64,000 nucleotides of DNA from Rheum nobile (GCA_027886185.1 WOAB01000719.1:1426001-1490000); one strand, 5' to 3'; shown: positions 20,315 through 31,952, counted from the first letter of the stretch. Notes: generated from the letters alone by a model not told the origin. Translations and numbers: made by a program.

Positions 20315-21409
20315 GGCTTTTTTTTTTGTATTTTGCTCGTGTATAACCCTCTTCCCTCCAATGCCTTCTTTTAGTTTGCAAACTAAAAGAGGGATAGAAG
20401 AAGGGATTGTAAGGGGGTAATTTTGTTGGTCTTCGCGGACGTTATGTTTCAGCCCCGTAAGGGCTCTTTTCTAACTTAGGGCACGCGTATATCGTGTAAA
20501 TAAGTGCTCAGTAAGCTTGTATTGCAAGGAAAAAAATGATGTATTTATATAGTCTTTTCACATGGTAATGACAAAAAAGTAAGAAAGTTTTTACTTTTCT
20601 CTTTTCTTCGCATTTCTTCTTTGCTTCAGCGCTCTTTGCTCGCGATCGATTGCTTGCCATGGCCCTTTGAAGTCTTACCTGGTTATATTTGTTTTCAACG
20701 CGATTATGCAGTGATTTGGAAAACCAAGCATTGCAAAATAACAGGATTGCATAGGATACATTCCTAATCGTTACGTTAATTCTTGCTCGCGAAGATTGCC
20801 TTTGCATTGCTTTATTGTACTCACACTTCTTTTTAGTGTTGCTTCGCGAGCCTTGCTCGTGTAACTTGCTCTATATCTTACAACATGCGCTTGTCTTGCT
20901 CTCGCTAATTGCTTTTTCGTATTGCCCATAAGACTTGCTTTTCAAACTTGCATTTCAAACATGCTTCTCAAACTTGCTTCTCAAACTTGCTTTTCAAACT
21001 TGCTTTCCAAACTTGTTCTCCTACATATTGCACACAAAATTGCTTTTAGGGCCTAGCCTAATCTGATGTTGTGCATTATATATTGCTCAATTGCATTGCT
21101 TTAAAGTGTTGCTCATTTGTATACCTTGCCCTCATGTATTGCTTAGCCCCAGGCTCACACTTTAACAATATTGCTTTTACGTGTTGCGGAGTGTTGCCTA
21201 CACAATATTACTTGCGAAGTTATTTGCTTGCCATGCTTGCGATTTCAAACAGATAGAGTTCTAGAGTTCATACCTGAGGCATGACTGCTTAAGGGATAGT
21301 ATTTGCGGAGCCTCATTATGTTCCAGGAGTTTGGAACTATGTTGCTCGCATGATCTTTAAGGCGATAAGCCCCTGGCACCACTTCGCGTACGACGATGAA
21401 CGGCCCTTC
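20315..21409. repeat. D 3' spacer (copy D1) with cttgc-rich repeats
   Basis: A palindrome (ttttagtttgcaaactaaaa, 20369-20388) lies just after aORF2, followed by purine-rich sequence. Bases 20940-21020 hold about five degenerate units of the type caaacttgcttctc. Words such as ttgctcgcg recur to about 21240. No gene is visible. Bases 21040-21375 recur at 37850-38170 in D2. Confidence 0.6.
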
Positions 21410-22140
21410 CTATCCAGGGTCTAGCTTACCACCCTCGGTCTTTCTTAGCACTAGATCGCCTTTCGCGAAGCTCCAAGGTTTCACTCGCTTGTTGTAGTAG
21501 GCCGCGATGCGTCGCTTGTACTCGCTCTCGCGTATCTCCGCAATTTCTCGCGTCTCTTCCCTGAGTTGTAACTCGAGTTGCAGCTTCTCAGAGTTTTCCT
21601 CTTCGTTGTAATACATGAGCCTTTCGTTTGGAAATAGGTGCTCCACGGGGACCACTGCTTCTACTCCATACGTCAACGCAAAGGGAGTTTCTACAGTGCC
21701 TCTTTTGGAGGTGGTCCGGTTAGCCCACAACACCAGAGGGAGAACCTCGGCCCATCGGCCCTGTGCTCGCGTGAGTCTTCTCTTGAGATTGTAGAGGATC
21801 CTCTAGTTTGCGTTTTGACCTGACCAACACGGATGAGATACTGACGCGAAGCAGAGCCTGATGCCTAGACCTTCGCAGAAGTTGATCAACTTCTCCGTGT
21901 TGAATTGAGGCCCGCGGTCGGTCATAATATCTTAGGGTAGGCCAAAGCGGCAAATGATGTTCTGCCATATGAATTTCTTCACTTGTTCTACCATCGTGGT
22001 GGCCAATGGCAGTGCTTTAACCCATTTAGTGAACTAATATATAGCGACCAATATAAATGGAAGCTGACCTAGGGCTCATGGGAAAGGTCCGAAAAGATCC
22101 ATCCCTCATCTCGCAAAGGGACATAGGGGCAGTGATGACC
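21410..22140 (-). pseudogene. Element D integrase, copy D1
   Basis: The minus strand encodes the integrase core and C-terminus of a Tat element: TDRGPQFN (broken by a stop), LVLWANRTTSKRGT, PFALTYGVEAVVPVEHL and KRRIAAYYNKRVKPW. In the third catalytic block it reads HPCWSGQNAN followed by a TAG, where related elements carry a GQxE-type sequence, so the catalytic glutamate is absent. There are several stops and frame changes. Confidence 0.85.
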
Positions 22141-22171
22141 TACATTGCAACTCCAGGCTAGTGCAAAGCTG

Positions 22172-23330
22172 TCATGCTTTGCATGTCTGAGCCACGCATG
22201 TGGCGTCCTGTTTCATCATTAGCCAAAAGTACCCTGCCCTCAGGGCTTTGTATACGTGAGATCGCCATCCCGCATGCCCGTCACACAACCCTCCGTGTAT
22301 TTCGAGCATTAGACTATTACCGTCCACGAGGGTCATGCACTTTAGTCCCACCATCATGTACCCCTTCTTGTACAGAATGCCATTCTCCATGTAAAAGTGA
22401 GTTGCGCGTATCTGCAGCTTTCTTCTTTGTTGGGGGTCTTCGGGTACTATCTCGGCTATCAAATATCTTCGTATAGGCATCCTCCAGTCATTCTCATCTT
22501 CCTCGTACTCATTAAGCATTAACTCTGGGTTTATGGCTCGAGAGGTACGCGTATCAAGCCATGCCCGACCTTTCTGCTGTAGCTTGGCCCTTGAGGCGAG
22601 CTTCGTGAGCTCGTCTACCCTCGAATTTTCCCTACACGAGATTGCTTGAATCTCGAAGTGATCGAAATTGGTGGATAGCGTTTTCACCTTTAGCTGGTAT
22701 GCGGTAAAATTTCTTTTATTAGATTCATAAATACCCTGCACCTGCTTTACAACCACCTCGGAGTCGCTAAAACATGTGACCCTCCGCGCCCCATTGGTGA
22801 GTGCTAGTTCTTGCTCCGCGAGGAGGGCCTCGTATCCAACTTCATTGTTTTGTTTCAAATTCAAGCGTGAGGGCATACTCAAACCTTTCTCCTCCCGGTG
22901 AAGTTAGTGTGACCCCAGCCCCATTGCCTTCCTCGTTTGCAGCTCCGTCCACGAAGAGTGTCCACTGAACTTTTTCCTCCACTAGCCCCTTTGTACCTAC
23001 TTTGCGGAAACTTATCTTCACGATAAAATTCGCGAGTGATTGTGCTTTGATCACGGGTCTAGGCTTGTAGTCCATGTTGAACTCTGACAGTTCGATCACC
23101 CACTTCATGAGCCTCCCTGACATTGTGGGTCTGCTGGACAAGCTGCGCAAGGGGAGGTCGGACAACACTTGGATGGGATGGGCTTAGAAATAAGGGTGCA
23201 ACTTCCTCGTAACCATTACTAGGGCTAAGGCAACCTTCTCCACTGGTGGGTACTTGGTTTTGGCCGGTATAAGAGCTCTGCTCATGAAATAAATGGGTAC
23301 CTCATGTTCGTGCACCAGAACAACACTGGT
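22172..23330 (-). pseudogene. Element D RNase H and integrase zinc finger, copy D1
   Basis: On the minus strand the end of RT is followed by WVIELSEFNMDYKPR and QWTLFVDGAANEEGNGAGV. Then come GYEALLAEQELALTNGA, CFSDSEVVVKQVQGIYE and ENSRVDELTKLASRA, which is the archaeal-type RNase H of the Tat lineage. The integrase zinc finger (EIHGGLCDGHAGWRS...CVAQTC) ends the stretch. A frame shift lies at about 22860. The copy stops at 23330, where element G begins. The rest of D1's RT, protease and gag is missing. Confidence 0.88.
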
Positions 23331-23333
23331 GTT

Positions 23334-24977
23334 TCAGGAAAAAAACCGCGGTTGCGGTTTTTCACGCTGTTCCTTCTCCGAATTTTCTTCGTTCTGCAGA
23401 GGGCTGTCTGGCACCAAACTGCGGTCGCGGTTTTCAACCCACGGGCTAGGTTTCATGTTCTGCTGATTCTCTGCAGTTTCATCTCCTGCCTCTTGCAGTA
23501 GTTCGCCTCGTTCATCCAAGGGAGCGACGTTCAGCTGCTTGCCATTCCTCATCATAATTGCACACACATTCTCTCTCGGGTTGACTACCGTTTGAGATGG
23601 TAGTTTCCCCGAATCCTTTTCCTCCAGTTTGCTCACTGACAGAGAGATCTGCCCAACCTGCTTCTCCAAGTTTTGAATGCTCTATCTCATCTCTTGATTC
23701 TGCTAGACCATAGTGTTTGCCATCGTCGTCACACTCTGAGTGAGAGATTTGATCATGTCATCACCGGACATAGGGGGCTTGCACTTTGGCCTTGAGGTCT
23801 AGGATCGTATTGTGGTTGGAATTGTTGTTGTTGACCTCCAGGTTGCTGAAATTGCCGCTAACGCTTTGGGAACTATTGCGGCCTCGGATGGAACTCCTGG
23901 TCATCACGGACCTGTGGAGGGTTCTGCGGATTCCCGTATCTCAAATTAGGGTGATCTCTCCATCCTAGATTGTAGGTGTTGGAGTATGGGTCATATCTTG
24001 GCGTTGGAGGACCGAAACCTCCTATAGCGTTCACTTCAGCAGTGGGTTCCTGTAGTGTTGGACACTACAAGACCAAAACCTCCTATCGTGTCATAGCATA
24101 TTCCACAGGACTTGACTTGCTGTTGGTTTCCTTTCATCATAAACCTCTTCATCATCTCCTTCAACTCATTCACGTCAGATTACAGGGAAGATGATGGATG
24201 CGAATTTGTGGCCTCTACTGCTTGAAAGCTTGCCCTCTTGCTGAACTGTCTTGAGCCCTTAGATAGCTCAAAGAATATATTAAATGCTATAGCTGGCATC
24301 TTGTTTAGAATGTTACCGTCACAGGCTGCGTTCACCATTCTGCGCTCATCAACAAGAAGTCCGCCATACAAGTATAGAACGAGGTCTTGGTCAAAATAAC
24401 CATGGTATGGACAGATTGATATCAACCTCTTGAACCTCTCATAATACTCATACAACGTCTCAGTAGCATGATGTTCGATGTTGCTAATGTTCATCTTCAA
24501 GCTATTGAGTTTCGTTGCAGGGAAGTACTTCTCTAGGAAGGCTTTCTCCATCTTCGCCCATGTATCTATGCTCCCTAGGGCCAAATAATAGAACCAATCA
24601 TTGGCCGCATCCTTCAGAGAGAAAGGAAAGGCCCTCAGCTTGATCTGGTCCTCAGTAATGTTCCTTGGCTTTATGCTGCTGCAGACAGCGTGAAATTCAT
24701 AGAGATGCTTGTTGGGGTCTTCTCCATTCATCCCATGGAAGTGGGGTAGCAAATGAATCAGTCAAGATTTCAACTGAAAATTCACGCCATCAGCCAGCTC
24801 CGGAAACTGCACAACGAGCGGCTGCTGTTCTAGATTCGGCGCAGTCAACTGCCTCAAAGTCTGTTCCTCAGCCATCTCGAGTTGCGTGTAGGCTTCTCTA
24901 CGGTTCCTAGAAAGTGTCCTTTCAATTTCTGTATCAAGATCTAAGACTGGAGAGTCAGTAGCACGGGTGTGGACCAT
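23334..24977 (-). pseudogene. Element G gag (Athila type)
   Basis: The start MVHTRATDSPVLDLD lies 36 bp after the PBS. After a stop at about 24763 it reads LPHFHGMNGEDPNKHLYEF, KLRAFPFSLKDAANDWFYYL, MEKAFLEKYFPATKLNSL and ETLYEYYERFKRLISICPYHG, the Retrotrans_gag domain of Athila elements. Further on come a weak CxxC finger remnant and MEKQVGQISLSVSKLEE, LPSQTVVNPREN and MMRNGKQLN. There are several stops after 24179. The last 100 codons include CCGCGG-type words also found in G's LTR. Confidence 0.85.
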
Positions 24978-25012
24978 AAGATAGGTCCACACAATAGTTG
25001 GCACACGGCGCC

Positions 25013-25030
25013 TCCCCGGCAACGGCGCCA
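25013..25030 (-). promoter_or_regulatory. G primer binding site (tRNA-Asp)
   Basis: The minus strand reads TGGCGCCGTTGCCGGGGA, the classical Athila primer site, four bases from the LTR edge. Confidence 0.95.
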
Positions 25031-25034
25031 AATT

Positions 25035-26393
25035 TGATGAGGCGTTTGTCATAGACACCTATCAAATAAACCTTAAAAACCTAACTAACGTAGCTTCGGT
25101 AAGTAAGGATCGATCCCACAGGGACGTAAGCAATCTTCCTATATGCAAAGGTTGTATGCCAATAGTAACAAAATGGGGGATTTTAGGTTTGTATCAAGTA
25201 ACAATGTAAATCAATGCAAAAGATGTAATCAATGGGTGAGAAGTAACTTAGCCAGACAAATATCCACACTTCAGTTTGATTGGTTGATCCTAGATTATCT
25301 CCAATTCCTACCAATGAATATTTCTATTCCGATCTTATGTATATAGACAGATCAACCAGCCCTGAAAATACTTACCATTAAACAATCAAGAAACCATCAA
25401 GATTCAATCTAACGACAACAGTAAGCATATGAATTAAGCAGGATACATGCAATACTTAACAACTAGTCAGTACTCGACATGTAATCAATTCTCTTCACAA
25501 TAAGCATTCACAACTAGTTCATGTAAATCGTGGTTGCTACACAAGATAAGGGATTTCAACCAGAAATATCCAAACCCTAGCAATAGAAAATCACTAATAT
25601 CAACTAGATGATCAGGCTAATCAAATCAGCAAGAATCAATAGGATGAAGCACAAAGAGAATCAATATAATCAAAGGAAAGGAAATAGAGTTATAATCTCA
25701 CAACCAAATACAAACCAAGGCTTCAATCGTCGGACTAAGCAATGGTTGCTTAGTTCTTCATAGTCTTCAAAGCATAAAACTCTAAGGGAAAAATACTGAA
25801 TGATGATAAAAGTGATAATGAAAAGTCTACTATGAAATAAAGATAAATAACCTAGCAAAACCTAATTTCCCTAAGATAAGAAATATAATCTTCCTAAAAT
25901 ATAATAAACGAAATAAAAGAGAATAAAAATAAAAGAAATAAAATAACACGGATCTCGGACGAAAACATCGGCGCACTCCGCGTATGAACAGTACCCGCGA
26001 CCGCGGCACTATTCCCGCGCCCGCGGTTTTGTCTCTGTAGTCTTCAACTACTTCAGTTTTCAATCCGCACCCGCGACCCATCCTTTCGCGCCCGTGGTTT
26101 CTCCTTTGTTTTCTCCAACGGCTTCTTGGTAAACCGCGACCGCGGAACTGTTCACCGCGACCGCGGTTTTGGTTATGTCGCTCTCCCGCGGTACTTCCTT
26201 CTTCCGCGCTCGCGGCCTTCACTTGGTGGCTTCGCCTTCATCTTCAATGTCTTCACAATATGCACTAAAATCCACCATATCACTACTTCTTCTCTAAAAC
26301 TCCATTCTCCTAAATTGTGTTCTATACCCATACAAATGGTACCTAAATCCTAGTAACAGCTCCTAGTTACGCACTATAAAGTAGAGCATATCA
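25035..26393 (-). repeat. Element G 5' LTR
   Basis: It starts TGATGAGGCG and ends GCATATCA on the + strand, 1359 bp. The block 25985-26220 contains about seven CpG-rich palindrome-like words of the form CCGCGACCGCGG. No second LTR exists in the window for comparison. Confidence 0.75.
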
Positions 26394-26422
26394 CTGATGC
26401 TTGCTCAAATCTGACCCCCACA
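26394..26422 (-). repeat. 29-bp remnant of the middle D LTR
   Basis: It reads ctgatgcttgctc then aaatctgacccccaca, matching the internal ends of both outer D LTRs (about 17377-17405). It is followed directly by D's 3' internal sequence. Confidence 0.8.
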
Positions 26423-27261
26423 GCCAACCTCAAGCCCTTCGCGAAGTGAAGCATGAACGAAGGCTTGATTTGTAATACCTGTTGCAGTCTCGCTAAGATT
26501 TCTCAAGAAGTGAACAGTGATCGGTTCTTAACGTTTCCTGCAGATTCAAAGGATTTCCATGAGTAGAATTTTCTCTTTGCGCGTGCCTTGCGAATACATC
26601 TCACGGAGGTACACTCGGGCAACGTTTCATATTTCCCGGGATTTTGAATTTAAAATTTTCTCCTTTGCTTTGACCCTTGTCGCGCGTCGTATCTGGCTTT
26701 GGCCACATGGTGCCCTAGGACGTCGTTTTGCCTCCCGCTATCACATTAGGGGCCTATTAAAAGCCCTACCTTACAACCTCTTCTTGCATATCACTGTTTT
26801 CTCCACTTCTCCTTGCCGACATCTCTTCGGAAGTTCGTGCTATCAGGATCCTTAGTGGCCTCCTCCTATCAGTCTCGTATTTCCGGTGACCTACACTCTT
26901 CGACAAGTAGAGATTCTCCTTCCCTCTTCTCTACTCTTTGATCCTTCTTTTTTCAATTTCATTCGAACAAGAAAAGATCGCGCAGTGTGATTTTTTTGGA
27001 AGATTTCCACTTGAATTTTGAGAATTCCAGCACAACCTAGAGTATCGCCGGCGACATACTGTAATTAGAGGTATTATTCCCGACTGTTTTTGCTTGTTTG
27101 ATGCTCTCGCCTGTTTTCTTGCGTTCTAGGGTCCTTGCTGCACTTGCCTTCTCTATTTTCTTTCGCTTTCCAAACTTCTTTCAGTTCCATTGTGAGGCTT
27201 ATTGCTTGTTTCCCTTTTTTGCTTTGTCTTGTACATGACTTAGTTCAACACGCAGAGTGAA
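26423..27261 (+). promoter_or_regulatory. Leader and probable promoter of antisense unit, copy D2
   Basis: It matches 17406-18282 closely. The TATA-like cctattaaaagccc recurs at about 26754-26767. A stretch of roughly 40 bp near 27130 is shorter here than in copy D1. No protein is clearly encoded. Confidence 0.45.
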
Positions 27262-29370
27262 ATGAACTTCAAACACCAAGTGCGCGAATCGGAGAGTTCT
27301 AGCGAGCAAACTCGCTCGCCTCCCCCGGATGCTCGCCCTAGAAAACGGTAGGTCCTCCCAGTGGCCCGTTATAAAGCTAGGCACGATCGTGGCCCACGGA
27401 GTTTTGAAGATGATCTTCGCGAGAAAGCAACTCCGTCACCCTCTCCTTTGTGATCATTATTAGAAGTTCAACAACCTTGGATTCTGACTAAGCGGGTAAG
27501 ACGATTACGTTTCCCGAAGGATGCTGTGTTTCGGGAGGATAGCAGAGATGAGGGCACTCTTACTTTCGAGTATCTGGAAGGGATAACGGGGTCATATCCC
27601 TTCCCTAAGGGATCCATACTGGCCCTTCCTGAAGAGGGCTCACGATCCTTGCATCATTACCTGAATTTCATGGCGGTGAGCCTACCGGTCTTAGCAGCGG
27701 GGTTGCGCGTACCCATTCATCCTCTCTTCAGGGAAATACTAAATGCCTTGGGTATCAGCCCCATACAACTACACCCAAACTCCTGGAGAAACTTCTGTTG
27801 TTTGCTCTATCACTGCCGCGAGTTGAAGGTGCAGCCGACTTTGAAAGTCAACAAGCCTACTAACTTGGGCTCGTGGAGGAACGAGTGGTTTTTTCTTAGG
27901 ATCCCGGGTGACTTTGGAGTCAACACACGCCCCGGGAGGGCTCTTTAATGTTCTTGTGTTGCGTCTGGTTCAAAGAAACAAGATAAGAAGCAAGAGAAAA
28001 AAGGCTTTGATAGCCAAATTCGATCAGACGCAGCCTCGCGAGTTTGAACAGCTTATGACCCCCGAGAGGCTTGAGAGGCTGGGATTGAGCGCCCCTCATC
28101 CACACGGGGGTGAGCAACCCCTATCAAAGAACGCTTGGACTCGCGCGGATGTGTCTCATGATTTCTTTGCGGAAGTAAACCTCTACTTTCAAATTCCTTT
28201 TTCCATTTTTGCTAACTTGCTTTTCGTTCACTTTTCAGACTCTTTCTCCGCAAATATGCTTGACAACCTAGACGACCTAGATGACCTAGTTATCACAGGG
28301 GATGAGAATCCTTAAGGTTATATGTATCAGGAAATGGACCAAGATCTGCAAGGCTCTCCCCTTGCCTTAGAGGAGCAACAAGATCCAAAGGACCCCGCGG
28401 AGGAGGTAAATAAAGGTGTCGGGGAGAATGCTGATGTGGTTTCCAGGGAGAAGCCGGTATCTGTCGTACAGTTGGAAGATAGCCCTGACCGACCTCTGGC
28501 CTCTTTGAAGAAAAAGTATTTGCGTGTGAAACAGCTAAAAGTCCCCTCTACTATTCCAGCAGGTCATCTGAGCTCTGCGTATCAGGGCCTGAGCCTCGTA
28601 TGTTTTGCTCCATCCCTTTAGCTTTTCCTTTTGTCTTTCTTTTGTTTTTGCTCATGCAATCTTTTTGTGCTCCTCTTTACATTGCTTTTTTTGTTCTTGA
28701 TTTTTGCAGATCGGAAGATATTACCGTGAGGCCCTAGTCGCGATTGATCAGCATGTTGAGGAGTCGAGTAAGGACATGCTAGAATTTGATGCTTGCAGGA
28801 AAGAGTTGACAACTCTCACGGAGGAGAATTCACGGATGAAGAGCGAGAAAGCTGCTCTCGTGGAGGAGAAGGACGCGATGGCCAAGAAGATTGAGGAGCT
28901 CTGAGGGCTTCACGGGCTCGTGAAGGAAAATGAGGCATTGAAGAAGCAGGTGCTTACTCTGAATGAGGACTGCAGTAGAGCCAAACAAGAGGATGTGGAT
29001 GAATATGTGGGCGGCTACCGTTTCAAGGCATGTTATGATTACCTTTCTAGAGCCGCGTATTGTTATGGTGGAGTTGTGGGCATTAAGCAGATGGCTCTTC
29101 ATTATAAGGTTGCTCCTATCATATTTGTTCCCAGAGAGACTCACGGGTTGCCTTATAAAGAAAGGCCTCCCTACCTGGTTCCTCCCATCGGGGCGGTTAA
29201 GGAAGATCACGACGAGGTCCTGGAGGCTTGGACATTGCGTACTCTGAAGGAAGGTAAACCCCTCGTGAAGGACGCAGCCCCAGCTGCTTCAACTCCCAAT
29301 ACTGGGTTTAAGCGTTCCTGAGAAGGACCCTCGCATGAAGAGCCCCCGAGTGCTTCCACTCCTCAGTCCT
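27262..29370 (+). pseudogene. Antisense ORF aORF1, copy D2 (Transposase_28-like, intron-containing)
   Basis: Head and core match copy D1 (FREDSRDEGTLTFEYLEG, LAAGLRVPIHPLFREILN, PNSWRNFCCLLYHC). Unlike D1 it keeps the middle: KALIAKFDQTQPREFEQLM, an acidic stretch LDNLDDLDDLVITGD, and LKKKYLRVKQLKV. After a clear GT-AG intron (28598-28709, 112 bp) comes a coiled coil (TTLTEENSRMKSEKAALVEE, ENEALKKQVLTLNED). The tail is YRFKACYDYLSRAAYCYGG and VAPIIFVPRETH. The joined exons stay in frame across that intron. Stops at about 27343, 27452, 27946 and 28903, a frame slip near 28000, and a loss of about 75 bp near 27845 make it a pseudogene. Confidence 0.72.
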
Positions 29371-29943
29371 AGGTTGGTATTTCTTTCTTAGCCTTCACAG
29401 CTCTTTCTACATGTAATGCTTAATTTGCTCGCGTGACATTTGGTATTTTGATCGTGGCTTGGATGTTTAAACAATGTCCCTTTGCGGACGCAACGTTGTT
29501 ATGTATTCAGCTTTGCCTTGACTGTTTTCATGCTTAGTCTTGCTTTTTTCTGTTTTCCTTCGCATGAGTTGCTCGTATACATTGCTTTATTGCGTTTGCT
29601 TAAATGCGATTTGACTGGATTTGACCAATAATCATTATATCTACCGAGTAGATTGTGCGTTTAGGGTTTGACTCTTGCCCCTCATTAACTGTCTTGTCTT
29701 TTCAACTTCTTTTCTTTGCGGTTTCCAACCTTTCTCTTTCTATTTTGCGCGGCAAAAAACTACCATCAAGGGGCAGTTAATGCCTCTTCCTTCCTCATTC
29801 CTCTATAAATACCGCCCCTTTGTTACTCCATTTTCACCTCTCCCTCTCCCTCTGCTTCTTCTTTCTTACTTTCTTATCCATTTTCTTGCTCGCTTTCTTG
29901 TTTTCTTTCTTGCTCACTTTCTTGCTTTCAGGATTTTGCTAAG
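29371..29943 (+). promoter_or_regulatory. TATA-box promoter before aORF2 (D2)
   Basis: It has the same layout as in D1: ctctataaataccgcc at about 29800-29815, a C/T-rich leader, and the aORF2 ATG at 29944. Confidence 0.6.
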
Positions 29944-30324
29944 ATGGTCCAGCTAGTAATCGTGGTCCACTACGACGACCGTTCTGTTTGTCAACGCGAC
30001 GATCGTCGGATAGTTTCCGTCCACCGTTATGATGACGGTTTCTTCCGGACCATGGATGTGGGCGAAGTGGGAGAGGAGGTGGGGGAGTTTGATTTGGAGG
30101 TTATGCGCGCCTTCGTTTTCCCGAACGCGGCCAAACTCGGTGTGGGTCGCATGTTCTACTTTCCCAAGCCAGAGGTTGCGGGATGACATCTCCGCGAAGT
30201 GAGGAACAATCACGATAATGCCCACATAGCCAAACTGGGAAGGGCGGGACCCGTTCACATTTACACACAGGGGCCTCCACCGCCAGGGTTTCGCGCTCAC
30301 AGCCTTCGCGCTGCTGGGCTTTAG
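29944..30324 (+). pseudogene. Antisense ORF aORF2, copy D2
   Basis: It opens MVQLVIVVHYDDRSVCQRDD, then VSVHRYDDGFFRTMDVGE, an acidic stretch GEEVGEFDLEVMRAFVFPN, and KLGVGRMFYFPKPEVAG. A TGA (30184-30186) lies where copy D1 has CGA; in the same frame it continues GPVHIYTQGPPPPGF to a TAG at 30322-30324, 127 codons in total. No known domain could be named. The two copies break at different places, so their parent was probably an intact protein of about 125 residues with its own promoter, opposite to gag-pol. Confidence 0.5.
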
Positions 30325-31035
30325 GGCTTTTTCTTTTCTTTGTATTTTGCTCGTGTATAACCCTCTTCCCCCCAATGCCTTCTTTTAGTTTTCAAACTAA
30401 AAGAGGGATAGAAGAGAGGATTGTAAGGGGGTAATTTTGTTGGTCTTCGCGGACGTTATGTTTCAGCCCCGTAAGGGCTCTTTTCTAACTTAGGGAACGC
30501 GTATATCGTGTAAACAAGTGCTCAGTAAGCTTGTATTGCAAGGAAAAAATGATGTATTTACATAGTCTTTTCAGATGGTAATGACAAAAAAGTAAGAATG
30601 TTTTTACTTTTCTCTATTCGTTGCATTTGTTCTTTGCTTCAACGCTCTTTGCTCGCGATCGATAGCTTGCCATGGTCCTTTGAAGGCTTACCTGGTTAAT
30701 TTTGTTTTCAACGTAATTAGGCAGTGATTTGGCAAACCAAGCATTGCAAAATAACAGGATTGCATAGGCTAGATACCTAATCGTTATGTTAATTCTTGCT
30801 CGCGATGATTGCCTTTGCATTGATTTATTGTACTCACACTTCTTTTTAGTGTTGCTTCGCGAGCCTTGCTCGTGTAACTTGCTCGATATCTTACAACTTG
30901 CGCTTGTCTTGCTCTTGCTACTTGCTTTTTCGTATTGCCCATAAGACTTGCTTTTCAAACTTGCATTACAAACATGCTTCTCAAACTTGCTTTTCAAACT
31001 TGATTTCTAAACTTGTTCTCCTACATATTGCACAA
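30325..31035. other. D 3' spacer (copy D2, first part)
   Basis: It matches 20315-21020: palindrome-like ttttagttttcaaactaaaa at 30383-30402, cttgc-rich degenerate repeats at 30940-31020. H interrupts the stretch at 31036. It carries no gene. Confidence 0.6.
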
Positions 31036-31938
31036 TGTTGAATTCCTTAGGTTTTGATGGTAACAAACATTTAACTAATTTGATCACTAAGTGTTTCAGG
31101 AACAAAACAGTTGTCACAGGGAACCATGGCAGCAAAGGATTGTAGAGGGAACAAAGCGATCTCCACATGCTTTGTTACCTCTCAAGGAGCATCAACGACG
31201 AACACCAATCAAGCTGCATATGGAAGGAAGATATCCAGCCTGAAGATTATGGAAACTATCATGGAAGATCACGCGGTCAAGGATAAGAGATTTCGGCTGG
31301 AAGGATCTCTCCGAAGAGAAGATGCGGAGAGAGAAATCCGAATGTATTATCTTAGGATATCTTTCCTAAGATAATATATTTGGAGAGAGAAGGATTATAT
31401 CTTGTACCGATTATATTATTTTAAGGAATCCCTTCTTTAGATAATATAGACGGTTAGGATATTATTCTTTCCACCAATTGATATCTTCGTGTTACCAAGT
31501 TTAGAAAGATTTGTATCTTGTTACGATTGAGCTTTAGACGAGTTGTATTTATAGAAGTGTGGATTCATTTTCTATGTACGAACTCGGAGCATTAAACTGA
31601 GAAGAAAAAGAGAGTGAAGAGTTTGTGAGTCTTTGAGGGTTGAGTTCGTATTCACCGTTGTAGAAGAAAGTTTCAAATCTAGGTGGGAAGTCTAGGGTTT
31701 GGAGTCCATGCTACAAGTGTAATCGAACAAGAAATCAATAAGACAAGTAGACGCTTCAAAATCCTCTCAAGCGAGAAGCTTGAAGGTAGTGGTTTTTCTT
31801 TGATTAGCTAGTTGGCTAATTAGGGTTTCCACTATACATCGTGAGTTCATTCCTTATCTTTCTTGCTATATTATTCCGCTGCACCTTCTGTAGGAACACA
31901 ACTTTTGTTCCCTCAGATGTAACTCTAACGATCCAACA
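31036..31938 (+). repeat. Element H 5' LTR
   Basis: TGTTGAATTCC to GATCCAACA, 903 bp. TATA box (tgtatttatagaag) at about 31545-31558. A short internal inverted repeat (ttatcttaggatat then ctttcctaagataa) lies near 31347-31375. Low divergence to the 3' LTR suggests a fairly young insertion. Confidence 0.9.
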
Positions 31939-31940
31939 AT

Positions 31941-31952
31941 TGGTATTAGAGC
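31941..31952 (+). promoter_or_regulatory. H primer binding site
   Basis: TGGTATTAGAGC, one base different from the standard initiator tRNA-Met site TGGTATCAGAGC, two bases after the LTR. Confidence 0.85.

Larger units (their letters stand above)
23331..26393 (-). mobile_element. Element G: Athila-like gypsy, 5' half only
   Basis: On the minus strand it comprises a 5' LTR (26393-25035), a PBS to tRNA-Asp and a gag gene, cut off at 23331. It sits in what was the middle LTR of D: directly right of its LTR lies ctgat followed by the last bases of a D LTR (26394-26422). The left half of G, the rest of that D LTR and the 5' half of D1 were removed together by one deletion. Confidence 0.82.

Noticed and set aside
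20940..21020. Short regularly spaced repeats resembling a CRISPR-like array
   Set aside because: Units are about 15 bp, contiguous and degenerate, with no unique spacers, in plant retrotransposon DNA; a simple tandem repeat.
25013..25030. tRNA-like sequence matches
   Set aside because: These and the TGGTATCAGAGC-type sites are 12-18-base primer binding sites next to LTRs, not tRNA genes; no cloverleaf follows.
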